From Pseudorhodobacter sp. (GTDB lineage: Bacteria; Pseudomonadota; Alphaproteobacteria; Rhodobacterales; Rhodobacteraceae): 5,112 nucleotides of DNA. A program made the position numbers and the translations under genes. This document shows, piece by piece, positions 1 to 5,112 of this stretch (its first letter is position 1; each line of letters opens with the position of its first letter). Location of the stretch: contig JACMNW010000278.1 in the NCBI GenBank assembly GCA_014378345.1, forward strand, positions 1 to 5,112, in the 5' to 3' direction. Below the pieces are notes generated by a model. It was given only the letters and a program-made list of their open reading frames with translations. It searched no databases and had not been told where the DNA came from.

Positions 1-1512
1 TGCGGCCTCATCCGTGCCATCGGTCGCCTTCTTCAGCGCCCCTTCGGCAGTGGTGACAGCGGCCTTGGCAACCTTCAACGCCGCTTCCGCACCCGTCAAA
101 GCTGTTAGCGCCGCCGCGTCGATCCCGACCTTTGCTTCGTCAAGTGCGGCCTTTGCTGCCGTGATAGCAGCTGCGTTCGCCACCCCGTCAAGCGACGCAA
201 TCACAGTTTCGCCGATCTTGACCTCTGCAATCGCACCGGCAGCACCTTCCACCGTGCTGTAGTTGACTGATGTTTTCGCAAGCTGAGCTTTTGCAATATC
301 GCAAGATGTCAGGAACTTAACGGTGGGAGAGTTCGCCGGATTGAACTGAAACGAACAGTCATCCGGTGCCGCAGTAACAGTCACAGGCACCTGATGCGCC
401 GCATAAAGTGCTGGGTTCGCCGTTTTTGTAAGAAAGCCGAACACTGGCAGATAGGTCAGTGCCGCAATCAGGCAGCCCGCCAGAATAATCGGCTTGCGGC
501 CAATTTTATCTGAAAGCGAGCCAAAGAACAAAAACCCACCGGTTCCAAGGATCAACGACCAAGCCACCAGAACGTTGGCGGTAAAGCTATCAACCTTGAT
601 GACATTCTGGATAAAGAACAGCGCATAAAACTGCCCCGAATACCAGACCACGGCTTGCCCCGCCGTCAGACCAAACAGCGCAATCAAGGCAATCTTGCCG
701 TTCTTCCAATTGCCAAACGCCTCGGTTAGCGGAGCCTTGGATGCAGCACCCTCTTCCTTCATCTTTTTGAAGGCTGGGGATTCGTTCATTTGCAAACGGA
801 TATACAACGAGATGCCCAGCAAAAAGATCGACATCAAAAACGGAACTCGCCAGCCCCAGGATTGAAACGCCGTCAGCATCTTTGGCGTGCCATCTGCGTT
901 CATAATCGCAACCCCGGCCGCATCCAGATCAGCCACGCTTGGATAGTTCGCATTCACATATCCCGTCACCGTCAAAATCACGACAAGCGACAGCAAAAGT
1001 CCCAGCGTCGCCGTGGTCTGGATGAACGCGGTAAAGTATCCGCGTTGGTTGGCGGGCGCATGTTCTGCCACATAGATTGCAGCGCCGCCATATTCACCGC
1101 CAAGTGCCAGGCCCTGCAACATCCGCAGACCGATCAGAATGATCGGTGCCGCCATGCCCCAGCTTTGATAGCCGGGCAGCAGACCCACAAGGAATGTTGA
1201 AAGACCCATGATCAGAATGGTCATCAGAAAGGTGTATTTCCGCCCGATCAGATCGCCCAATGATCCGAACACCAGCGCGCCAAACGGACGCACCAGAAAG
1301 CCTGCAGCAAACGCCAAAAGTGCAAACACATTGCGTGTCGCTTCCGGGAACGGCGCAAAGAACTGCGCGCCGATCACTGCCGCGAGTGAGCCGAACAAAT
1401 AGAAATCATACCATTCGAAAATTGTTCCCGCAGACGAAGCAAGGATAACCTTCTTTTCTTCGCGGGTCATCGGGCGCGATCTTGCCCCGATATTTGCCGT
1501 TACGTTTGCCAT
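1..1512 (-). CDS. MFS transporter, metabolite:H+ symporter (MHS) type, C-terminus beyond window
   Basis: Inner-membrane secondary transporter, probably a proton symporter for a small organic acid or zwitterion; the substrate cannot be read. The frame is open from ATG at 1512 to the left edge (504 residues, no stop), so the C-terminus is missing. ATG 1512 is chosen because AGGGAGGA lies 8 nt upstream; Met15 is a weaker alternative. MHS signatures are clear: GTIFEWYDFYLFG (29-41, TM1), the loop 2-3 motif GSLGDLIGRK (83-92), GGEYGG (138-143, TM4), WGWRVPF (219-225, TM6), NESPAF (243-248) and the loop 8-9 motif SDKIGRKP (334-341). TM9 is about 342-362. A hydrophilic insertion then follows, with Cys386 and Cys404, ending in an Ala-rich helical stretch (445-504, 24 of 60 Ala) still running at the edge. 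The TM5-6 periplasmic loop (about 184-218) is also long. Typical MHS proteins are about 430-450 aa in total, so this one is clearly enlarged. It lies 163 nt downstream of acs on the same strand, which suggests (inference) uptake of a carboxylate used by Acs. Confidence 0.93.
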   Translation of the reverse strand, partial: MANVTANIGARSRPMTREEKKVILASSAGTIFEWYDFYLFGSLAAVIGAQFFAPFPEATRNVFALLAFAAGFLVRPFGALVFGSLGDLIGRKYTFLMTILIMGLSTFLVGLLPGYQSWGMAAPIILIGLRMLQGLALGGEYGGAAIYVAEHAPANQRGYFTAFIQTTATLGLLLSLVVILTVTGYVNANYPSVADLDAAGVAIMNADGTPKMLTAFQSWGWRVPFLMSIFLLGISLYIRLQMNESPAFKKMKEEGAASKAPLTEAFGNWKNGKIALIALFGLTAGQAVVWYSGQFYALFFIQNVIKVDSFTANVLVAWSLILGTGGFLFFGSLSDKIGRKPIILAGCLIAALTYLPVFGFLTKTANPALYAAHQVPVTVTAAPDDCSFQFNPANSPTVKFLTSCDIAKAQLAKTSVNYSTVEGAAGAIAEVKIGETVIASLDGVANAAAITAAKAALDEAKVGIDAAALTALTGAEAALKVAKAAVTTAEGALKKATDGTDEAA

Positions 1513-1520
1513 GACTGGCG

Positions 1521-1528
1521 TCCTCCCT
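1521..1528 (-). promoter_or_regulatory. Ribosome binding site of the MFS transporter
   Basis: The minus strand reads AGGGAGGA, with 8 nt to the ATG at 1512. This near-consensus Shine-Dalgarno decides the start in favour of residue 1 over the internal Met15. Confidence 0.85.
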
Positions 1529-1534
1529 GTTGAT

Positions 1535-1549
1535 CCGGCCTTATGCCGG
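1535..1549 (-). other. Small hairpin just upstream of the transporter RBS
   Basis: CCGGC and GCCGG form a 5-bp stem around a 5-nt loop (1540-1544). The hairpin ends 6 nt before the AGGGAGGA of the transporter. No U-tract follows on the minus strand, so it is not an intrinsic terminator. It could influence ribosome access or RNA processing, but a stem this short may be chance. Confidence 0.35.
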
Positions 1550-1562
1550 TTTGCTGTTTTGA

Positions 1563-1625
1563 TCATTTGGCTATGCGGCAATGGTCCCCGCAAAGGCGGG
1601 GTTTGGCCACAGAACCGATAATCAT
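1563..1625 (-). CDS. Candidate 20-residue minicistron between acs and the transporter
   Basis: A short frame runs from ATG 1625 to TGA 1563 and encodes MIIGSVAKPRLCGDHCRIAK. The case for translation is its ribosome binding site: a perfect AGGAGG (1631-1636) ends 5 nt before the ATG, stronger than the sites of either flanking large gene. A GC-rich hairpin lies just upstream of the SD and another (1586-1601) lies inside the frame. The peptide has a C-x3-C pair (CGDHC) but no membrane segment, and I recognise no family. It could be a leader that couples translation or affects the mRNA downstream of acs, or a purine-rich stretch that only resembles an SD. Expression is not shown by the sequence. 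Confidence 0.3.
   Translation of the reverse strand: MIIGSVAKPRLCGDHCRIAK
1586..1601 (-). other. GC-rich hairpin inside the acs-transporter gap
   Basis: CCCCGC and GCGGGG form a perfect 6-bp stem with a 4-nt loop. No run of U follows on the minus strand, so it does not look like an intrinsic terminator. It falls inside the possible 20-codon minicistron and may be one of several structures that stabilise acs mRNA or reduce read-through into the transporter. Confidence 0.45.
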
Positions 1626-1636
1626 CGTCCCCTCCT

Positions 1637-1663
1637 CCGCGCCCTGTCTTGTGCCGGGCGCGG
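1637..1663 (-). other. Strong GC hairpin 12 nt after the acs stop
   Basis: CCGCGCCC (minus strand 1663-1656) pairs with GGGCGCGG (1644-1637) in an all-GC 8-bp stem with an 11-nt loop. It starts 12 nt after the acs stop codon. AGGAGGGG rather than U residues follows, so it is not a classical intrinsic terminator. It could protect the acs 3' end from exonucleases or attenuate transcription partially. Its 3' arm abuts the AGGAGG at 1631-1636. Confidence 0.5.
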
Positions 1664-1675
1664 CCACCCTTTTTG

Positions 1676-3640
1676 TCAGCCCCGGTTCATCCGGTTGGCT
1701 ATCAATTCCTCCACCACCGACGGATCGGCCAGCGTGGAAATATCGCCCAAAGCGCCGAAATCATTTTCGGCAATCTTGCGCAAAATCCGGCGCATGATTT
1801 TGCCCGACCGTGTTTTCGGCAAGCCCGGTGCCCATTGAATAAGATCAGGCTTGGCAATTGGGCCGATTTCGGCGCGCACCCACGCCTCCAGTGCTTTGCG
1901 CAAAGGTTCGGTAGGCTCGGCACCCTTCATCAAGGTCACATAGGCATAGATGCCCTGCCCTTTGATATCATGCGGGTAGCCCACCACCGCCGCCTCGGCC
2001 ACGTCTGGGTGCGCCACCAGGGCACTTTCCACCTCGGCCGTACCCATTCGGTGGCCCGACACGTTGATCACATCATCGACGCGTCCAGTGATCCAGTAGT
2101 AGCCATCCGCATCCCTGCGGCAGCCGTCGCCGGTGAAATAATACCCCGGATATTGGCTGAAATAGGCTTCCTCGAACCGCGCATGATCGCCCCAAAGGGT
2201 GCGCATCTGCCCCGGCCAGCTGTCGGCAATGCACAGCACGCCATCCGCTTCAACCGCCGTTTGCACGGCAGCTGTTGCTGGGTCTAACACCACGGGTTTC
2301 ACGCCAAAAAACGGCAGTGTGGCCGACCCCGGCTTTTGTGGCACCGCCCCCGGAATGGGCGTAATCAGATGCCCGCCGGTTTCCGTTTGCCAGAATGTAT
2401 CAACAATCGGCCGCGTACCCTTACCGACATGCACATTATACCAATTCCACGCTTCGGGGTTAATCGGTTCTCCAACCGTGCCCAGCAATTTCAGGCTGGA
2501 AAGATCGTGCTTTTCTACCCATTCTGGCCCCTGTGCCATAAGTGTGCGAATGGCGGTAGGGGCGGTGTAAAACTGCGTCACCTTGTGCTTGGCGCAGACC
2601 TCCCAGAACCGCCCTGCATCGGGGAATGTGGGCACGCCTTCGAACATTACGGTCGTCGCCCCATTCGCCAGTGGGCCGTAAATGATATAGCTGTGCCCGG
2701 TCACCCAGCCCACATCGGCGGTGCACCAAAACACATCGCCATCATGATAATCAAAACTGATCTGATGCGTCATCGCGGCATACACCAGATAGCCACCGCT
2801 GGTATGCACCACGCCCTTGGGCTTGCCGGTTGACCCAGATGTATACAGAATAAACAGCGGATCTTCCGCCGCCATTTCAACGTAGGCGCAGTAAGGCGCA
2901 GCAGCCGCCATTTCCGCCTTCAAATCCACATCACGACCATCTACCCAAGATATCTGATCACCGGTATGTTTGACCACAAGGCATTTTACCCGGTCATCGC
3001 AATGCAGCAATGCTGCATCCGCCGCATCCTTCAACGCAGTCTTCTTGCCGCCACGCGGTGCAAAATCAGCCGTAATCAGAACCTTAGCTGCAGAATCGTT
3101 GATCCTGTTCGCCAACGCATCCGCTGAAAACCCCGCGAAGACGATCGAATGAATAGCGCCGATCCGCGCACAGGCCAGCATGGCATAGGCCGCCTCTGGG
3201 ATCATCGGCATGTAAATAACCACCCGGTCGCCGCGCTTTACACCCTGTGCTTTCAGCACATTCGCCATCCGACAAGTCTGTTCCAATAGCTGCGCATAGC
3301 TGATGTGTTTGGAAGGTGTTTTCGGATCGTCAGCCTCCCAGATGATTGCGGTCTGGGAAGCACGCGAAATCATGTGCCGGTCAATACAGTTTGCAGACAC
3401 ATTCAGCGTGCCGTCTTCGAACCATTTGATAGAGACGCGGCCCATATCAAATGTGCTGTTTTGAATAAGGGTGTAGTCTTTGATCCAATCGATCCGCTTT
3501 CCCTGTTCAGCCCAAAACCTGTCTGGTTCACTGACAGAAGCTGCGTACATCTGCGCATAGGACGCGCTGTCCACATGTGCAGAAGCAACAAAGTCAGCCG
3601 AAGCCGTGTAAACGCCTTGCGCGCGGCCAAGATCGGTCAT
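1676..3640 (-). CDS. acs: Acetyl-CoA synthetase (AMP-forming acetate-CoA ligase)
   Basis: Cytoplasmic enzyme converting acetate, ATP and CoA to acetyl-CoA, AMP and PPi, feeding the TCA cycle and anaplerotic routes. The complete frame gives 654 residues, the usual family length. Start ATG 3640 is chosen because GGGGGA lies 7 nt upstream and the product begins like other Acs proteins; the frame is open to an ATG at 3709, but that would add 23 unfamiliar residues. Visible motifs are the phosphate-binding YTSGSTGKPKG (266-276), GWVTGHSY (311-318), TVGEPINPEAW (388-398), DTFWQTETGG (414-423), YFTGDG (501-506), the hinge region near ITGRVDDVINVSGHR (517-531) and C-terminal PKTRSGKIMRR (608-618). 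Lys614 is the catalytic Lys that is acetylated in Salmonella Acs. By alignment from memory, V313, T314, V389 and W417 match the acetate-pocket residues V310, T311, V386 and W414 of Salmonella, so acetate (perhaps also propionate) is favoured over longer acids. The transporter gene follows on the same strand. The upstream terminator at 3983-4011 means acs has its own promoter. Confidence 0.97.
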   Translation of the reverse strand: MTDLGRAQGVYTASADFVASAHVDSASYAQMYAASVSEPDRFWAEQGKRIDWIKDYTLIQNSTFDMGRVSIKWFEDGTLNVSANCIDRHMISRASQTAIIWEADDPKTPSKHISYAQLLEQTCRMANVLKAQGVKRGDRVVIYMPMIPEAAYAMLACARIGAIHSIVFAGFSADALANRINDSAAKVLITADFAPRGGKKTALKDAADAALLHCDDRVKCLVVKHTGDQISWVDGRDVDLKAEMAAAAPYCAYVEMAAEDPLFILYTSGSTGKPKGVVHTSGGYLVYAAMTHQISFDYHDGDVFWCTADVGWVTGHSYIIYGPLANGATTVMFEGVPTFPDAGRFWEVCAKHKVTQFYTAPTAIRTLMAQGPEWVEKHDLSSLKLLGTVGEPINPEAWNWYNVHVGKGTRPIVDTFWQTETGGHLITPIPGAVPQKPGSATLPFFGVKPVVLDPATAAVQTAVEADGVLCIADSWPGQMRTLWGDHARFEEAYFSQYPGYYFTGDGCRRDADGYYWITGRVDDVINVSGHRMGTAEVESALVAHPDVAEAAVVGYPHDIKGQGIYAYVTLMKGAEPTEPLRKALEAWVRAEIGPIAKPDLIQWAPGLPKTRSGKIMRRILRKIAENDFGALGDISTLADPSVVEELIANRMNRG

Positions 3641-3646
3641 GAATGG

Positions 3647-3653
3647 TTCCCCC
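3647..3653 (-). promoter_or_regulatory. Ribosome binding site of acs
   Basis: The minus strand reads GGGGGAA, 6 nt before the ATG at 3640. It decides the acs start. It lacks the central A of the consensus, so pairing is moderate, and a hairpin at 3656-3679 ends 2 nt upstream. Confidence 0.65.
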
Positions 3654-3655
3654 AA

Positions 3656-3679
3656 AAGCAGGCCGATTTTAGCCTGCTT
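3656..3679 (-). promoter_or_regulatory. Leader hairpin directly upstream of the acs RBS
   Basis: AAGCAGGC and GCCTGCTT form a perfect 8-bp inverted repeat around an 8-nt loop (3664-3671). On the minus strand the 3' arm runs into TT and then the GGGGGA ribosome binding site, giving four consecutive U. The form is that of a weak intrinsic terminator or attenuator, but it sits in the acs leader rather than after a gene. It could attenuate acs transcription or affect RBS access. The short U-run makes efficient termination doubtful. Confidence 0.5.
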
Positions 3680-3730
3680 CTTCTTACTCGCCGCAAAGCA
3701 AGCTCGCAATCCTTGGAGAACTGTAGATCA

Positions 3731-3821
3731 TTTGTAAAGATATTGGTAACTATTTATAAAATATTGTTTTTCTTGCAAATTTATTTACAAAACTAACATG
3801 AAAATTGTAAATTATCGTAAA
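3731..3821 (-). promoter_or_regulatory. Operator-like array of TTTGTAAA/TTTGCAAA octamers upstream of acs
   Basis: Variants of one octamer recur in this AT-rich stretch (plus strand): TTTGTAAA 3731-3738, ATTGGTAA 3742-3749, TTTATAAA 3753-3760, CTTGCAAA 3772-3779, TTTACAAA 3784-3791 (reverse complement of TTTGTAAA), ATTGTAAA 3804-3811 and ATCGTAAA 3814-3821. Start-to-start distances are 11, 11, 19, 12, 20 and 10 bp, near one or two helical turns. The 3772-3791 pair has the 8-4-8 layout known for PccR of Rhodobacter sphaeroides (TTTGCAAA-N4-TTTGCAAA), with one mismatch per half; related RamB sites contain TTTGCAAA. A RamB/ScfR-type short-chain-acyl-CoA regulator is therefore a reasonable inference for an acs promoter. 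No regulator gene is in the window. AT-richness alone would produce some weak matches, so the outer copies are less certain. Confidence 0.5.
3753..3779 (-). promoter_or_regulatory. Possible acs promoter core
   Basis: On the minus strand TATAAA (3758-3753) could be a -10 element, with TTTGCA (3779-3774) as -35 at a short 15-bp spacing. Transcription would then start near 3746 with a leader of about 105 nt containing the hairpin at 3656-3679. The -35 would lie within the CTTGCAAA operator-like octamer. The spacing is suboptimal and other AT-rich hexamers nearby could serve instead. Confidence 0.25.
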
Positions 3822-3982
3822 TCAGCTTGGAAAATGTCCAATTCTTCAAAAGATATACTGCTTCACCTACGGCGACTTGCGCACGGACCGACCGTGACGC
3901 CATTTTCGCTGTATCAGGTTTAACGCATCTAACGGGCGGCCCGACCCGCTTTGGCGCGCCAGCCCAGTGATTCTTCTGGATG
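3822..3982 (-). other. Non-coding stretch without recognised gene
   Basis: With the regulatory stretch to its left, this completes the gap of about 390 bp between acs and the beta-helix gene. No tRNA, ncRNA or credible coding frame is seen. One inverted repeat, CACGG-5 nt-CCGTG (3882-3896), stands out but matches no motif I know. A 71-codon minus-strand frame crossing it (3793-4008) starts inside the terminator stem and lacks family resemblance, so it is not called. Confidence 0.5.
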
Positions 3983-4011
3983 AAAAAAAGGTGGCCGCGA
4001 AAGGCCACCTT
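3983..4011 (-). terminator. Intrinsic terminator of the beta-helix gene
   Basis: On the minus strand AAGGTGGCC (4011-4003) pairs perfectly with GGCCACCTT (3996-3988), a 9-bp stem with a 6-nt loop, running directly into seven T (3989-3983). It lies 21 nt after the stop at 4033. It separates the beta-helix gene from acs, so the two are separate transcription units. Confidence 0.95.
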
Positions 4012-4032
4012 GCTGTGTTGATTGGGAAAGCA

Positions 4033-5112
4033 TCAGACCGGATTATCGCAGCGGATCGTCACTTGCATCAGGCCCTTTACAGGGGTCGGCCAACGCAAAT
4101 TCACCAGTGCGTTTTGTGCACCCTGTTCGACCTGAACATAGGGCATCACATATTGTGCCGCATTGCTGGTATTGGTGACTGGACCCTCTGCTACCAAAGA
4201 CTGCACGTTTCGCGCCCGCGACGCGAACGGCAAATACGCCGAGGCATCAACGACCCAAGTATCTGCCGCCGTGTTTTGCGTATGCTCAACCATAACTGGG
4301 CTTACGGTCATTTGGGTCACACCATTATAGGTGTTTGCGTCAAAGGCGATATTGCGAAAGCGCGTATAGTCCAGCGTTGCAAAAGTTGTATCAACCATTT
4401 CTACCCGGTCGATTGTGCCATTCAAAACCCGAAACACGTTGTTTGAAACGCTTAAACCATTCACGAAATGCCCAGATCCACGCGGGGTAATCACCAAAAA
4501 GCGGAACCACGGTGCTACATCATTCACTGTAAAAACATTGCCCGACAGGGTCAGCCCGCCAAACGAAAATTCGCTAAGAAACGCTGGTTCGGCATCATGC
4601 TCGTTCGACCATTCGATAAAACTGTTATCGATATAGTTTCCCGTCATCAACGATTTCACATTGCTGGAAGTAAAGATTATCCCCGCCCTGCGCACACCCG
4701 CAGTTTCACCATCACCCTGAAAGAAATGATTTCCAATCAATATGTTACCCGTCCCACCAATAACCGCAAAATGGGCAAATCGCACAACGCGGTTATTCCT
4801 GATTTTGGCATCGTTCCCGTTTATATTCATCGCAATCGTTGTACGGTTCTGGGCCGGCAGTGAAAACTCGTTCGACCTGAACTCGCACTGCTCGACTGAG
4901 ATGCTGGCACATGCGTCGCCGATGGATGTGATACCTCGATCCTTTGGCTGATCAATGATCGTGTCGCCGATCCGAAACGTCGTGCCCTGCTTTGCCAGCA
5001 AAATGGCGCTGGCAATTCCCGCGCAATCAAATTCCATCTTTGATATCTCGAAGCGAGCCAAGTTCGAAAAGCCACTGAAATCCAGAAGATACTTGTAGCG
5101 GTTAAAGGTAAA
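4033..5112 (-). CDS. Right-handed beta-helix protein (pectate-lyase-3/GH28-related), C-terminal part
   Basis: The frame is open from the right edge to TGA at 4033 and gives 359 residues; the N-terminus, including any signal peptide, lies outside. A TTG at 5061 is not taken as a start because the frame continues upstream in the same style (F-T-F-N-R-Y-K-Y-L-L-D-F). The fragment has repeating short strands with Asn/Gly turns typical of parallel beta-helices: IRNNRVVRFAHFAV (about 104-117), GNILIGNHFF (about 122-131), MTGNYIDNSFIEW (about 156-168), GLTLSGNVFTVND (about 186-198), GLSVSNNVFRV (about 219-229) and IAFDANTYNG (about 255-264). A C-terminal non-helix block follows, ending in IRCDNPV. 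I recall similar proteins in Rhodobacterales annotated as GH28-related. The family includes polysaccharide lyases/hydrolases, phage tailspikes and surface proteins. No catalytic residues can be assigned here, so enzymatic activity is unproven. It probably acts outside the cytoplasm (inference). Confidence 0.85.
   Translation of the reverse strand, partial: FTFNRYKYLLDFSGFSNLARFEISKMEFDCAGIASAILLAKQGTTFRIGDTIIDQPKDRGITSIGDACASISVEQCEFRSNEFSLPAQNRTTIAMNINGNDAKIRNNRVVRFAHFAVIGGTGNILIGNHFFQGDGETAGVRRAGIIFTSSNVKSLMTGNYIDNSFIEWSNEHDAEPAFLSEFSFGGLTLSGNVFTVNDVAPWFRFLVITPRGSGHFVNGLSVSNNVFRVLNGTIDRVEMVDTTFATLDYTRFRNIAFDANTYNGVTQMTVSPVMVEHTQNTAADTWVVDASAYLPFASRARNVQSLVAEGPVTNTSNAAQYVMPYVQVEQGAQNALVNLRWPTPVKGLMQVTIRCDNPV

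Noticed and set aside
790..1402. Plus-strand frames opposite the MFS gene
   Set aside because: Composition is typical of antisense shadow frames. The minus-strand MFS reading frame is unbroken, with all family motifs.
1586..1601. Hairpin considered as an intrinsic terminator between acs and the transporter
   Set aside because: No T-run follows on the transcribed minus strand, so it is kept only as a structural element.
1649..2833. Long plus-strand open frames opposite acs (212 and 165 codons, plus others to 3796)
   Set aside because: They lie antisense to a clearly recognised acs gene, lack family resemblance and are rich in Arg/His/Pro/Gly, as expected from the reverse strand of a GC-biased gene.
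3641..3709. N-terminal extension of acs to ATG 3709
   Set aside because: The 23 extra residues are Lys-rich and unlike Acs N-termini, and are encoded by the leader hairpin and RBS region. ATG 3640 has an SD and gives the usual length.
3793..4008. 71-codon minus-strand frame in the acs upstream region
   Set aside because: It begins inside the terminator stem of the upstream gene, has no visible RBS, runs through the operator-like region and matches no family I know.
4967..5061. TTG at 5061 as the start of the beta-helix protein
   Set aside because: The frame stays open to the window edge with similar sequence character, and the helix is already in progress, so the gene is cut by the window rather than starting here.
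1..5112. CRISPR arrays, tRNA or rRNA genes, insertion sequences
   Set aside because: No repeat-spacer pattern, tRNA arms, rRNA blocks, transposase or terminal inverted repeats were seen on either strand.

Overview
The window looks like a chromosomal segment of an alphaproteobacterium, most likely of the Rhodobacterales (Roseobacter-like) group. This rests on remembered resemblance: the acetyl-CoA synthetase, a metabolite:H+ symporter-type MFS protein with a long periplasmic insertion, and a beta-helix protein ending in a C-terminal block familiar from that group. GC content is moderate. The genus cannot be fixed from the sequence alone.

Layout: all genes lie on the minus strand, so transcription runs from high to low coordinates. 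(1) 4033-5112 is the C-terminal 359 residues of a large right-handed beta-helix protein (pectate-lyase-3/GH28-related type), cut by the right edge and closed by a textbook intrinsic terminator at 3983-4011. (2) 3641-3982 has no convincing gene. It holds the presumed acs control region: an AT-rich stretch with a series of TTTGTAAA/TTTGCAAA-like octamers at roughly helical spacing, and a leader hairpin touching the acs ribosome binding site. (3) 1676-3640 is a complete acetyl-CoA synthetase (acs, 654 aa) with all expected motifs. (4) 1513-1675 is a structured gap with three hairpins and a possible 20-codon minicistron behind a perfect AGGAGG. (5) 1-1512 is the first 504 residues of an MFS transporter of the metabolite:H+ symporter type, cut by the left edge inside a long Ala-rich insertion after TM9.

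How it fits together: acs activates acetate (possibly also propionate) to its CoA ester. The downstream co-directional transporter would plausibly import the substrate or a related carboxylate, in place of the usual actP/yjcH partner. The octamer array resembles the operators described for the RamB/ScfR (PccR-type) short-chain-acyl-CoA regulators of actinobacteria and Rhodobacter, suggesting control by carbon source. The beta-helix gene is separated by its terminator and is probably functionally unrelated. I see no clearly new system. The most distinctive items are the operator-like array, the transporter's insertion domain, and the hairpin-SD-minicistron arrangement between acs and the transporter.
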